Source: an uncultured Fibrobacter sp. (lineage in GTDB: Bacteria; Fibrobacterota; Fibrobacteria; Fibrobacterales; Fibrobacteraceae). Taken from it: a DNA stretch of 22,198 nucleotides. Positions 1 through 6,400 of this stretch are shown one piece after another. A program made the translations under genes and the position numbers. Position 1 is the first letter of the stretch, and each line of letters begins with the position of its first letter. The stretch covers positions 1-22,198 of the forward strand of contig NZ_ONDD01000036.1 of NCBI RefSeq assembly GCF_900316465.1. The letters are read 5' to 3'. The notes beneath the pieces were generated by a model. That model made no database searches, was not told the origin of the DNA, and saw nothing but the letters and a program-made list of their open reading frames with translations.

Positions 1-453
1 CGCCTTTTCTAATCCACCCATACTTTCTGCCAATTGAGTCCACTCTTCAACAGAAGGCACATGCCAACCAGCAGGACAAATTGTATCTAACAACTCTTGA
101 TCAAAAAGACCCAAGGTTTCAGCGTCTTCATGCAACGAATAAAACCTTCCGAATGTATCGCAAAACCCATCAATCTTGCCGTAGCACAGGCTATAGGGAG
201 CATCGAACTTCAAATTCTCTGCCATCCATACCTGATTACCAATAGTTGTGTACTTGTACACCTGCCCATCGCGAGCGTCGGTAAAGGTTCCACGATTCGG
301 TTCGCCGTATGCGTTCGTACCCTCCGCAGGGCAAACCACCGCCGCATCGAAGGTGTCAACGGGTTCTTCTGGAGCGGAGGAACCATCGTCGCAGGCGCAA
401 AGTAATGTAGCTGCAAAAAGAATACAGAAGATTTGGGATAACGAATTTGTCAA
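1..453 (-). CDS. FISUMP-domain lipoprotein, C-terminus cut by window edge
   Basis: Partial gene; its 3' end lies left of the window, leaving 151 codons. The start is uncertain. No ATG fits, so I chose the TTG at 453, which follows an AAGGA about 10 nt upstream; an in-frame TTG at 473 is the alternative. A hydrophobic signal ends in a lipobox-like 'LLCAC', predicting a lipid-anchored envelope protein. It then carries the FISUMP core with 'RGTFTDARDG', 'YKYTTIGNQVWMAENL', 'FCDTFGRFYSL' and 'TICPAGWHVPSVEEW'. The function of FISUMP proteins is unknown. It is last in a row of four paralogs on this strand and starts 5 nt past the stop of its neighbour, so co-translation is likely. Confidence 0.88.
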   Translation of the reverse strand, partial: MTNSLSQIFCILFAATLLCACDDGSSAPEEPVDTFDAAVVCPAEGTNAYGEPNRGTFTDARDGQVYKYTTIGNQVWMAENLKFDAPYSLCYGKIDGFCDTFGRFYSLHEDAETLGLFDQELLDTICPAGWHVPSVEEWTQLAESMGGLEKA

Positions 454-458
454 TACAA

Positions 459-1157
459 TTAATTCCTTACACAACGTATAGGCAATTTAGGATCATTTAT
501 GCCATAAGAGATTCCCTTTGGACTGAGCCCGACAGAATAGGCGGTTTTCATATTTATAGCAGTAGAAGTCCAATAAGAACAACGAACATATGTACCAGAT
601 GTACTTCCGTCTTTTAGCCAAGAACCGGCGGGTAAAGCGTTAAACCCGCAATCATCAGTACCTGGCTTATAAAGTGATCCAAAGTCATCGGAACTTTTTA
701 GCCTAGGCATGGCTTCTGCACCATCCCCCATAGTGATTGATAATAATGTCCACTCATCAGCAGATGGAACATGCCAGCCCGCAGGGCAAATCGTATCCAA
801 TAGTTCCTGGTCAAACAACCCCAGATCTTCACCATTTTCAAACAGGGAATAGAACTTGCCGAATGTATTGCAAAATCCATCGATTTTACCATAGCACAAA
901 CTGTAAGGCGCATCGAATTTCAGGTTTTCGGCCATCCATACCTGTTTGCCGATAGTCGTGTATTTATAAACCTGGCCATCGCGAGCGTCGGTAAAGGTTC
1001 CACGATTCGGGTCGCCATAGACATTGGTACCTTCGACAGGGCATACCACCGCGGCGTCGAATTTATTTGCGGAATCTGCGGAGGAACTATTATCAAAACA
1101 GGCGGAAAATAGTGCCGCTGCAAAAAAGAGTGTCTCAAAATTCGTTTGGTGTTTCAT
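459..1157 (-). CDS. FISUMP-domain lipoprotein
   Basis: 232 residues. I chose the ATG at 1157 over an upstream TTG at 1172 because the ATG shares its first A with the TAA stop of the preceding paralog (TAATG) and leads straight into a lipoprotein signal, 'LFFAAALFSAC'. The lipobox cysteine is followed by an acidic, serine-rich linker and one full FISUMP domain: 'VCPVEGTNVYGDPNRGTF', 'YKYTTIGKQVWMAENL', 'TICPAGWHVPSADEW', 'GTDDCGFNALPAGSW', 'YWTSTA' and the terminal 'IRCVRN'. A Sec-exported, lipid-anchored surface or periplasmic protein is predicted. The 'W.(V/L)P..EW...YW(T/S)ST...RCV' pattern recalls DUF1566/Lcl_C lectin-like domains, which is my inference. Third gene in the four-gene array. 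Confidence 0.9.
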   Translation of the reverse strand: MKHQTNFETLFFAAALFSACFDNSSSADSANKFDAAVVCPVEGTNVYGDPNRGTFTDARDGQVYKYTTIGKQVWMAENLKFDAPYSLCYGKIDGFCNTFGKFYSLFENGEDLGLFDQELLDTICPAGWHVPSADEWTLLSITMGDGAEAMPRLKSSDDFGSLYKPGTDDCGFNALPAGSWLKDGSTSGTYVRCSYWTSTAINMKTAYSVGLSPKGISYGINDPKLPIRCVRN

Positions 1158-1858
1158 TAATCTTTTACACAACGAATAGACATTTTAGGCTCATTTATTT
1201 CAAAAAAAATCCCTTTCCTACCTAACCCAACTAAATAAGAAGAATTCACATTTTTGGCCGTAGAAGTCCAATAAGTACATGAGGAGAACTCTCCAGAAAC
1301 AGTTCCATCTAAAAGCCAATATCCAGCAGGCGAAGCATTATAGCCACAATCATCTGTTCCTGGTGTATATTGTGCTCCAAAATCATCGGAACTTTTTAAC
1401 CTAGACGACGCTTCTGCACCATCCCCCATAGTGATTGACAATAATGTCCACTCGTCTGCTGACGGAACATGCCACCCTGCGGGGCAAATCGTATCCAATA
1501 GTTCCTGGTCGAATAAGCCCAAGTCTTCACCATTTGTGTGGAGAGTATAAAACCTTCCAAAAGTGTCGCAAAAACCTTCGATTTTGTCGTAGCAAAGGCT
1601 ATAGGGTGCGTCAAACTTCAAGTTCTCTGCCATCCACACCTGGTTGCCGATAGTTGTATACTTATAAACTTGACCATCGCGAGCATCGGTAAAAGTTCCA
1701 CGGTTCGGTTCTCCGTAGGCGTTCATACCGTCTGCCGGGCAAACCACCGCCGCTTCGAAGGTGTCAACGGGCTCCTCGGGCGCGGAGGAACCATCGTCAC
1801 AGGCGGAAAACAGTGCGGCCGAAAAAAGAGCGCCCCAAAAATTCGTTTGGTATTTCAT
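1157..1858 (-). CDS. FISUMP-domain lipoprotein
   Basis: 233 residues from the ATG at 1858, which overlaps the stop of the upstream paralog as TAATG; an in-frame TTG at 1873 is less likely. The signal 'LFSAALFSAC' ends in a lipobox, and the mature start 'CDDGSSAPEEP' is nearly identical to that of the gene at 1-453. The FISUMP domain is complete: 'PNRGTFTDARDGQVYKYTT', 'NQVWMAENLKFDAPYSLCY', 'FCDTFGRFYTL', 'TICPAGWHVPSADEW', 'GTDDCGYNASPAGYW', 'YWTSTA', 'IRCVKD'. Its N-terminal two-thirds is almost the same as its neighbours at DNA level, while the stretch after 'YWTST' is more variable. Second gene in the array; function unknown. Confidence 0.9.
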   Translation of the reverse strand: MKYQTNFWGALFSAALFSACDDGSSAPEEPVDTFEAAVVCPADGMNAYGEPNRGTFTDARDGQVYKYTTIGNQVWMAENLKFDAPYSLCYDKIEGFCDTFGRFYTLHTNGEDLGLFDQELLDTICPAGWHVPSADEWTLLSITMGDGAEASSRLKSSDDFGAQYTPGTDDCGYNASPAGYWLLDGTVSGEFSSCTYWTSTAKNVNSSYLVGLGRKGIFFEINEPKMSIRCVKD

Positions 1859-2562
1859 TAATTTCTTACACAACGAATGGACATCTTAGGCTGATTTACT
1901 CCAAAGGAGATACCTTTCCCATTGAATGCAACCAAATAAGAAGTATTCACATTTGCGGCTGTAGAAGTCCAATAAACGCATGAGGAGTATTCTCCAGAAA
2001 CGTTTCCATTCATTAGCCAATACCCAGCGGGCAAAGCATTATATCCACAATCATCAGTACCCGGCGTATAAAATGTTCCAAAGTCATCGGGACTTTTTAA
2101 TCTAGACATAGCTTCTGCTCCTTCACCCATAGTAATTGACAATAATGTCCACTCATCTGTAGAAGGTACATGCCAACCTGCAGGGCAGATTGTATCTAGC
2201 AGTTCTTGATCAAATAAATCAAAAAGTTCACCATTTACATGCAACGAATAGAATCTTCCAAATGTATCGCAGAATCCATCAATTTTGCCATAGCACAAAC
2301 TGTAAGGTGCATCGAATTTCAGGTTCTCTGCCATCCATACCTGGTTTCCGATAGTTGTGTACTTATAAACCTGACCATCGCGGGCATCGGTAAAGGTACC
2401 ACGGTTCGGTTCTCCGTAGGCGTTCATACCGTCTGCCGGGCAAACCACCGCCGCATCGAAGGTGTCGGATTTATCGGAAGCAGAGGAACCGTCGTCACAG
2501 GCGGAAAACAGTGCGGCCGAAAAAAGAGCGCAAATGAATGGAATATTAATTTGCCTTTTCAT
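1858..2562 (-). CDS. FISUMP-domain lipoprotein, first gene of left array
   Basis: 234 residues. The signal 'CALFSAALFSAC' has its lipobox cysteine at residue 22, followed by 'DDGSSASDKSDTFDAAVVCP'. The FISUMP domain spans about residues 36-234, with 'GTFTDARDGQVYKYTTIG' near 56-72, 'VWMAENL' near 75-81, 'CPAGWHVPS' at 126-134, 'GTDDCGYNALPAGYW' near 168-182, 'YWTST' near 197-201 and terminal 'IRCVRN'. No good Shine-Dalgarno precedes the ATG, and only 25 nt separate it from the stop of the Rpn-family gene upstream. There is no visible terminator or promoter in that gap, so the array may be read through from the Rpn gene. The role of the family is unknown. Confidence 0.92.
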   Translation of the reverse strand: MKRQINIPFICALFSAALFSACDDGSSASDKSDTFDAAVVCPADGMNAYGEPNRGTFTDARDGQVYKYTTIGNQVWMAENLKFDAPYSLCYGKIDGFCDTFGRFYSLHVNGELFDLFDQELLDTICPAGWHVPSTDEWTLLSITMGEGAEAMSRLKSPDDFGTFYTPGTDDCGYNALPAGYWLMNGNVSGEYSSCVYWTSTAANVNTSYLVAFNGKGISFGVNQPKMSIRCVRN

Positions 2563-2587
2563 AGGGGAATTAGCGGATGAATGAGGA

Positions 2588-3604
2588 CTATTTCGAAGAA
2601 TTCAACGCATCAAGTCTGGCCTTGGCTTCGGCAATCTTTTCCGGCGGAAACCCCATATCTTGCAACACGCTGATTGCATCGGCGTGTCCTTCGTTTTTTC
2701 CTTCGGATCGACCTTCGGCACGACCTTCGGCATGACCTTCAGCATGACCTTCAGCACGGGCGCGGACCCTCAGCGAGGCCAGATAATCGAGTTCTTCTTC
2801 CGTCATCACCATGTTCTTTGCCTGTTCCTTGAGAAGTTTTTCCGAGGCGGTTTTCACAAGAAGGCGCTTTATCGCTTGCGCGATGATATCGTCATCGAAA
2901 TCGGGGAGGTCGTTGGATGTACCTGCGTTCTTGAGCAAGTAAAGCCAACGGTCTTCATCGGTTCTGATGTCGTCAAGCGTCTTGTTGAATCGCGTTAAAT
3001 CATATAAAATATACTTCACTTTTTCGGTGATTGTCAAGCCTTTTTCGTTGCGGATAGCCCAGGTACCGCGATATTTGTCCTGTTTTTCTAGCGGAAAATC
3101 ACAGACCCAAATAGCGAACGTAGGCGGTATTTCATAACGGGATGCTTCGCGTCGTGAGCGTTCTTCATCGGTGAGATCCTTTGACGATTGATTGAGGAAT
3201 TCCTGATCCCATTCGTACTTGCTCTGGAGCATGAACGCACTATGCTGCAAGAGAATGCGTTCTATGAAGCGACTGTGCTTGGCCTTCTGCATCTCAACAT
3301 TTATGCAGAATCCATTTGATGTCGTTGCACGGATATCGAGTTTGCACGTCTTGACTTGCGGGAAGATGATGTTGATTTCCGTATTCTTGATGGTAACAGA
3401 AGTAATGCGATTTTCGCCTTCGAATCGGAAGACTCCGTTCAATAAACTGACCAAGGCCTTTTCGTCGTTCAGGAATGCCTTGAATGCGGCATCGTAAAGC
3501 GGGTCGAGATAGGTACGCTTCTTGATTTCTTCGTAGGTTTTCTGTTCCCAAAATTCACGGGAGGTAGTAATCGCAAATTCCGGTACACTATTTTCTAGCG
3601 TCAT
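2588..3604 (-). CDS. Rpn family recombination-promoting nuclease / PD-(D/E)XK transposase
   Basis: 338 residues from the ATG at 3604, chosen because AAAGGA lies 6 nt upstream. An in-frame ATG at 3709 would add 35 residues, but that stretch looks like a structured leader. 'TYLDPLYDAAFKAFLND' (31-47) and 'LDIRATTSNGFCINVEMQ' (89-106) give the PD-(D/E)XK pattern with D90, E104 and Q106, as in the Rpn/YhgA-like family (DNA endonucleases linked to RecA-independent recombination and, in some bacteria, phage defence). The C-terminus has AEG(H/R) tetrapeptide repeats encoded by 12-bp DNA repeats, then a short helical tail. It is the first gene upstream of the left FISUMP array. The family call is good; mobility or defence activity here is inference. 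Confidence 0.88.
   Translation of the reverse strand: MTLENSVPEFAITTSREFWEQKTYEEIKKRTYLDPLYDAAFKAFLNDEKALVSLLNGVFRFEGENRITSVTIKNTEINIIFPQVKTCKLDIRATTSNGFCINVEMQKAKHSRFIERILLQHSAFMLQSKYEWDQEFLNQSSKDLTDEERSRREASRYEIPPTFAIWVCDFPLEKQDKYRGTWAIRNEKGLTITEKVKYILYDLTRFNKTLDDIRTDEDRWLYLLKNAGTSNDLPDFDDDIIAQAIKRLLVKTASEKLLKEQAKNMVMTEEELDYLASLRVRARAEGHAEGHAEGRAEGRSEGKNEGHADAISVLQDMGFPPEKIAEAKARLDALNSSK
2709..2756. repeat. 12-bp tandem repeat inside the Rpn gene
   Basis: Four consecutive 12-bp units on the plus strand (cgaccttcggca twice, tgaccttcagca twice), flanked by weaker copies. They encode the AEGH/AEGR tetrapeptides near the C-terminus of the Rpn-family protein. Because the unit is a multiple of three, copy-number change would keep the frame and only alter linker length. 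Confidence 0.85.
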
Positions 3605-3740
3605 ATGTAGTCCTTTGCCTTTTAAGGCTCGCTTTCTCAATGGAGAAAAACGGTTTAAGACCGAGTTTTGAAAAAACTCAGCCCGGTTGCAGCACGCTCC
3701 CTGTGCCATTATTTCTTGGGGGTGGGCCGAAACGTCGGCC
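3605..3740 (-). promoter_or_regulatory. Structured leader upstream of the Rpn gene: five hairpins in series
   Basis: Read on the minus strand: GGCCGA-CGTT-TCGGCC (3740-3725); GCAC-7 nt-GTGC (about 3706-3692); GAGTTTT-TTC-AAAACTC with further wobble pairs outside (core 3679-3663); TTTCTC-CATT-GAGAAA (3648-3633); GCCTT-AA-AAGGC (3628-3617). The last hairpin ends just before the AAAGGA ribosome site of the gene starting at 3604. The stretch 3607-3709 is also an open in-frame extension of that gene, so either an RNA leader or a coded N-terminus is possible. No run of T follows any stem, so these are not standard terminators. It may be a regulatory leader or the end of a mobile unit; neither is shown. 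Confidence 0.5.
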
Positions 3741-3741
3741 T

Positions 3742-3766
3742 ATCTAAAAATCGATCTAAAAATATC
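3742..3766. repeat. Short direct repeat ATCTAAAAAT(C/A)
   Basis: Two adjacent copies of ATCTAAAAAT, the first followed by CG, lie upstream of the hairpin leader, in the 271-bp gap between the Rpn gene (minus) and the FISUMP gene at 3876 (plus). They might be part of the promoter or a binding site. The rest of the gap, about 3767-3875, is AT-rich with no gene that I can see. Confidence 0.4.
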
Positions 3767-3875
3767 AGGTTGAAGAACTCATATGGTTCAAAAACTGATT
3801 GTGCTTAATTTAATAAAATGATTGTAGAAAAACAAGCGGATTGCTCTCGCAATAATTATTATTTTGAATACGATT

Positions 3876-4583
3876 ATGAAATACACCAAAAGCATTTTAT
3901 CTGCTAGCGTAGCATTGTTTGCATTATTGTTCTCGGCTTGTTCTGACAATGGGTCATCTGCCGAGTATGTATTTGATGCATCTGTCGTTTGTCCACTTGA
4001 AGGGACGAATGCTTATGGTGAATCGAATCGTGGAACATTTGTAGATGCCCGCGATGGAAAGACCTACAAATACACTACTATCGGTGGGCGTGTTTGGATG
4101 GCGGAAAATCTGAATTACGACGATGGGGAGGGTGGTTCGAGTTGTGTTGTAAAAGACGACTGTTTTTCAAAGGGGCGCTCCTATGGAATCGCAAAATCGC
4201 TTGGCGCTTGCCCTGCCGGATGGCATTTGCCTAGCAATGAGGAATGGCTTGAGCTTTTTAATAATGTTGGGGGAATTGACAGTGCTGGGGTTCGCCTAAA
4301 GGCTGCTGCCGGATGGACACCTTTGAATCCTGGCCAGCTTTCTAATGGAACGGATGATTGTGGCTTTGCTATGTTGCCAATGCCGACTATAGTAAAATCT
4401 AGTATATATGATGGGTATGAAGCTCGGCTCTGGGCGACAGATGTTGCTCTTATCGAAGCACTCCTTAATGGTCGTTCACTTCGCGAAGATGATACAATGA
4501 CCGGAGTGCTTTTTGAAACGCAAAATTTGGGTGTACGGACATCTAGATATTATGGAGCGGCAATTCGCTGCATAAGGGATTGA
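3876..4583 (+). CDS. FISUMP-domain lipoprotein, solitary divergent copy
   Basis: 235 residues from the ATG at 3876; an in-frame TTG at 3864 is the alternative. The signal 'SVALFALLFSAC' ends in a lipobox, with 'SDNGSSAEYVFDASVVCP' after it. The FISUMP domain contains 'NRGTFVDARDGKTYKYTT', 'GRVWMAENLNY', 'CPAGWHLPSNEEW', 'RLKAAAGW', 'GTDDCGFAMLP' and terminal 'IRCIRD'. It differs from the left array: the core after 'AENL' is shorter, the usual 'YW(T/S)ST' is replaced by 'LWATD', and the 170-210 region is atypical. It stands alone, divergent from the Rpn gene and convergent with the gene ending at 4596. Function unknown. Confidence 0.9.
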   Translation: MKYTKSILSASVALFALLFSACSDNGSSAEYVFDASVVCPLEGTNAYGESNRGTFVDARDGKTYKYTTIGGRVWMAENLNYDDGEGGSSCVVKDDCFSKGRSYGIAKSLGACPAGWHLPSNEEWLELFNNVGGIDSAGVRLKAAAGWTPLNPGQLSNGTDDCGFAMLPMPTIVKSSIYDGYEARLWATDVALIEALLNGRSLREDDTMTGVLFETQNLGVRTSRYYGAAIRCIRD

Positions 4584-4595
4584 TTCTTTGCCCTA

Positions 4596-5603
4596 CTAGT
4601 TTTCGCTAGCGAGGTGGTCCAGGTAAAGCTTCTGGGCTTTGGCGTCGTACATTACCACGTCGTAGAGTTCTCCGTCTTTGCCGGTGCGGGATTCCACGAA
4701 GAGTCCGCTCATGGAGCCCTTTTCGGTGGGCAGGAATGCGCTGCGGCCTTCGGGTGATGTCTTGAATTCAAGATAGCCCTGTTCCACGTACCAGTCGCGA
4801 ATGACTTTGTAGTAGATGCGTTCCATGTTCTCGCCAACAAGGGTGTTCAGGCGGCGTGCGATTTCGCTCACGGGCACGGGTGTGTCTTCGGCGGGGTAGT
4901 CGGCCAGCTGTTCAGCAGTCAGGTGGAATTTTTCCCTTTGCACGCGCTTCGGAGCGTATTCCTGGTCGTCTTGAAAATCTTGAGCCTGGTTGGCCTTGCG
5001 CTTGGCGAAGCGTTCGTTTGCAATGTCGACGCACTTTTGAATGTTGTCGAGAATGAACTGCTGCGCCTGTTGCCAGCACTGCGTATAAATGTTATGGTGT
5101 CCGCGCAGGTCCGATTCGCCCTTTTCGAATCCGTAGGTTTCGCCCTTGGCAGTGGGCAGGTTGGCGTCGGTGCCGCTTTCGGTGGACTGTCTTTCGAGAA
5201 TGCCTTCTTGCACCAGGAAGTTTGCCACGTCGGCATAGAGCAGGTGGTTCATGTTCTTGGGCAAAAGTTCGTTCACGTTGCGCACCACGCGGGAAATCGA
5301 AACCGGGTAATCAAAGAAGCGGTAACCCTTCAGGGTTTCGGCGTCGATGGCCAAATCTTGCATGGCGGGCTTCGCGTTCTTCTTTGCTATGCGCGGCTTT
5401 TCGACGGTGGGCATGGGGGCCACTTGGTCGTGGTTCAGTTGCTGCTGCAAAAGCGATGCGACGTAGGCGAGGCACTTGCTGATGCGTTCCTGTTTGCAGG
5501 AATCCCCTTCGGGCAGGATTTCGTCTGTCAGGGGGTTGATTCCGCAAGAGAGCTTGCGCAAGTACATTTCGGCACGTTCAATAATCGCATTTTCAGAGGC
5601 CAT
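4596..5603 (-). CDS. Unknown protein with two homologous internal domains
   Basis: 335 residues from the ATG at 5603, preceded by GGAG 6 nt upstream; an in-frame ATG at 5624 is less likely. No signal peptide or membrane segment, so probably cytoplasmic. Residues 1-55 form a small helical region with 'GINPLTDEILPEGDS', a type of N-terminal segment I have seen in other uncharacterised proteins. Residues about 91-165 and 231-306 are clear copies of each other: 'MNHLLYADVANFLVQEGIL' against 'MERIYYKVIRDWYVEQGYL', and 'LPTAKGETYGF' against 'LPTEKGSMSGLF'. The copies look like winged-helix-type folds. A Lys/Arg/Gln-rich linker (195-225) joins them. DNA or RNA binding is only a guess. Confidence 0.85.
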   Translation of the reverse strand: MASENAIIERAEMYLRKLSCGINPLTDEILPEGDSCKQERISKCLAYVASLLQQQLNHDQVAPMPTVEKPRIAKKNAKPAMQDLAIDAETLKGYRFFDYPVSISRVVRNVNELLPKNMNHLLYADVANFLVQEGILERQSTESGTDANLPTAKGETYGFEKGESDLRGHHNIYTQCWQQAQQFILDNIQKCVDIANERFAKRKANQAQDFQDDQEYAPKRVQREKFHLTAEQLADYPAEDTPVPVSEIARRLNTLVGENMERIYYKVIRDWYVEQGYLEFKTSPEGRSAFLPTEKGSMSGLFVESRTGKDGELYDVVMYDAKAQKLYLDHLASEN

Positions 5604-5633
5604 ACAAAACTCCATTCGTTGCAAAAAGCGATG

Positions 5634-5641
5634 TAAAGATA
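5634..5641 (-). promoter_or_regulatory. TAnnTTT(G)-type -7 box (TATCTTTA)
   Basis: TATCTTTA on the minus strand ends 30 nt before the ATG at 5603. It resembles the Bacteroidota -7 consensus TAnnTTTG except for the last base. It lies in the 96-bp divergent region shared with tmk. Confidence 0.45.
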
Positions 5642-5671
5642 GTATTTTCTTGGCGCACCATGATTTTTTTC

Positions 5672-5679
5672 TACCTTTT
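5672..5679 (+). promoter_or_regulatory. TAnnTTT(G)-type -7 box before tmk (TACCTTTT)
   Basis: TACCTTTT ends 20 nt before the chosen tmk start and after a T-rich stretch. It is the best match to the window's recurring TAnnTTTG box in the divergent region with the gene starting at 5603. Confidence 0.4.
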
Positions 5680-5699
5680 TAAATAATAGCGAATTGATT

Positions 5700-6329
5700 A
5701 TGAAAACGGCAAAGCACTTTTTTAGTTTGGAAGGTATCGACGGTTCGGGCAAAACGACCCAGATCGATATGCTGATTGACGCCCTCACCAAGGAAGGTTA
5801 TTCCGTAGTGAAGTTGCGCGAACCGGGCGGCGCGAAAATTTCGGAACGCGTGCGCGAGATTCTTTTGGATACGAATTTCAAGGGAATCATGAGCGACAAG
5901 ACGGAACTACTGTTGTACAATGCGGCGCGTGCGCAGGTGATTGCAGAAATCATTCAGCCCGCGCTTGATGCCGGGAAGATTGTGATTGCCGACCGTTTCG
6001 CGTGGAGCACGTTTGCTTACCAAGGTTATGCCCGCGGCTTGGGTGCTGACCTTGTGCAGCGCCTGACAGAAATCACTTGCGACGGTTGTTTTCCGGAGTT
6101 GACGGTGGTGCTTGATATCGATGTGCAGCGGGGACGCGCGCGCACCGCGAAGCGGGGCGAGGCACCCGATCGACTTGAGAGCGAGAAGGCCGAATTTTTC
6201 GAGAGGGTGCGCAAGGGGTACCTTGCCGCGGCCCGTGACTACAGCGACTGCGTTGCGGCTATTGATGCCGACCGCACTCCCGATGCTGTATTCGCCGACT
6301 TGTATAAGCTTGTGAAGGCTAGACTCTAG
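5700..6329 (+). CDS. tmk: Thymidylate kinase (dTMP kinase)
   Basis: 209 residues, normal for the family. It phosphorylates dTMP to dTDP with ATP in the cytoplasm, an essential step in dTTP synthesis. The P-loop 'GIDGSGKTTQ' is at 12-21, 'REPGG' (dTMP-site arginine) at 40-44, 'DRFAWSTFAYQG' at 98-109 is the 'DR(Y/F)..S..AYQ' motif, and 'RTAKRGEAPDRLE' is the lid region with 'DR(L/F)E'. The ATG at 5700 is preferred to a TTG two codons earlier. A rho-independent terminator follows at 6357-6382, so its transcription is probably separated from the downstream rsmA gene. Confidence 0.96.
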   Translation: MKTAKHFFSLEGIDGSGKTTQIDMLIDALTKEGYSVVKLREPGGAKISERVREILLDTNFKGIMSDKTELLLYNAARAQVIAEIIQPALDAGKIVIADRFAWSTFAYQGYARGLGADLVQRLTEITCDGCFPELTVVLDIDVQRGRARTAKRGEAPDRLESEKAEFFERVRKGYLAAARDYSDCVAAIDADRTPDAVFADLYKLVKARL

Positions 6330-6356
6330 AAAAATCGTTAAAGTATAACTTGAAAG

Positions 6357-6382
6357 GCCTGCAATTGAATTGCGGGCTTTTT
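6357..6382 (+). terminator. Rho-independent terminator after tmk
   Basis: A 9-bp stem (GCCTGCAAT pairing with ATTGCGGGC, one G-T pair) with a 3-nt loop TGA is followed at once by TTTTT. It sits 27 nt after the tmk stop and ends only 18 nt before the rsmA ATG. Confidence 0.8.
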
Positions 6383-6387
6383 ATTTC

Positions 6388-6395
6388 TATCTTTG
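6388..6395 (+). promoter_or_regulatory. TAnnTTTG -7 box 5 nt before rsmA ATG
   Basis: TATCTTTG is an exact match to TAnnTTTG and is followed by 5 nt (GCGGT) and then ATG. With the usual spacing of about 5-7 nt from this box to the start of transcription, the mRNA would begin at or beside the ATG, so a leaderless transcript is predicted. A TTG lies 20 nt upstream of the box, inside the tmk terminator stem. Confidence 0.6.
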
Positions 6396-6400
6396 GCGGT

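Noticed and set aside
1..2562. Repeats in the left array as a CRISPR array or mobile element
   Set aside because: Repeat units are whole genes of about 700 bp in open frames, not 25-40 bp repeats with spacers; there are no terminal inverted repeats, and no cas genes are nearby.
3607..3709. 35-residue N-terminal extension of the Rpn protein as the true start
   Set aside because: The start at 3604 has a good ribosome site and begins at a normal Rpn N-terminus, and the extension is full of hairpins. It is kept open as an alternative in the findings.
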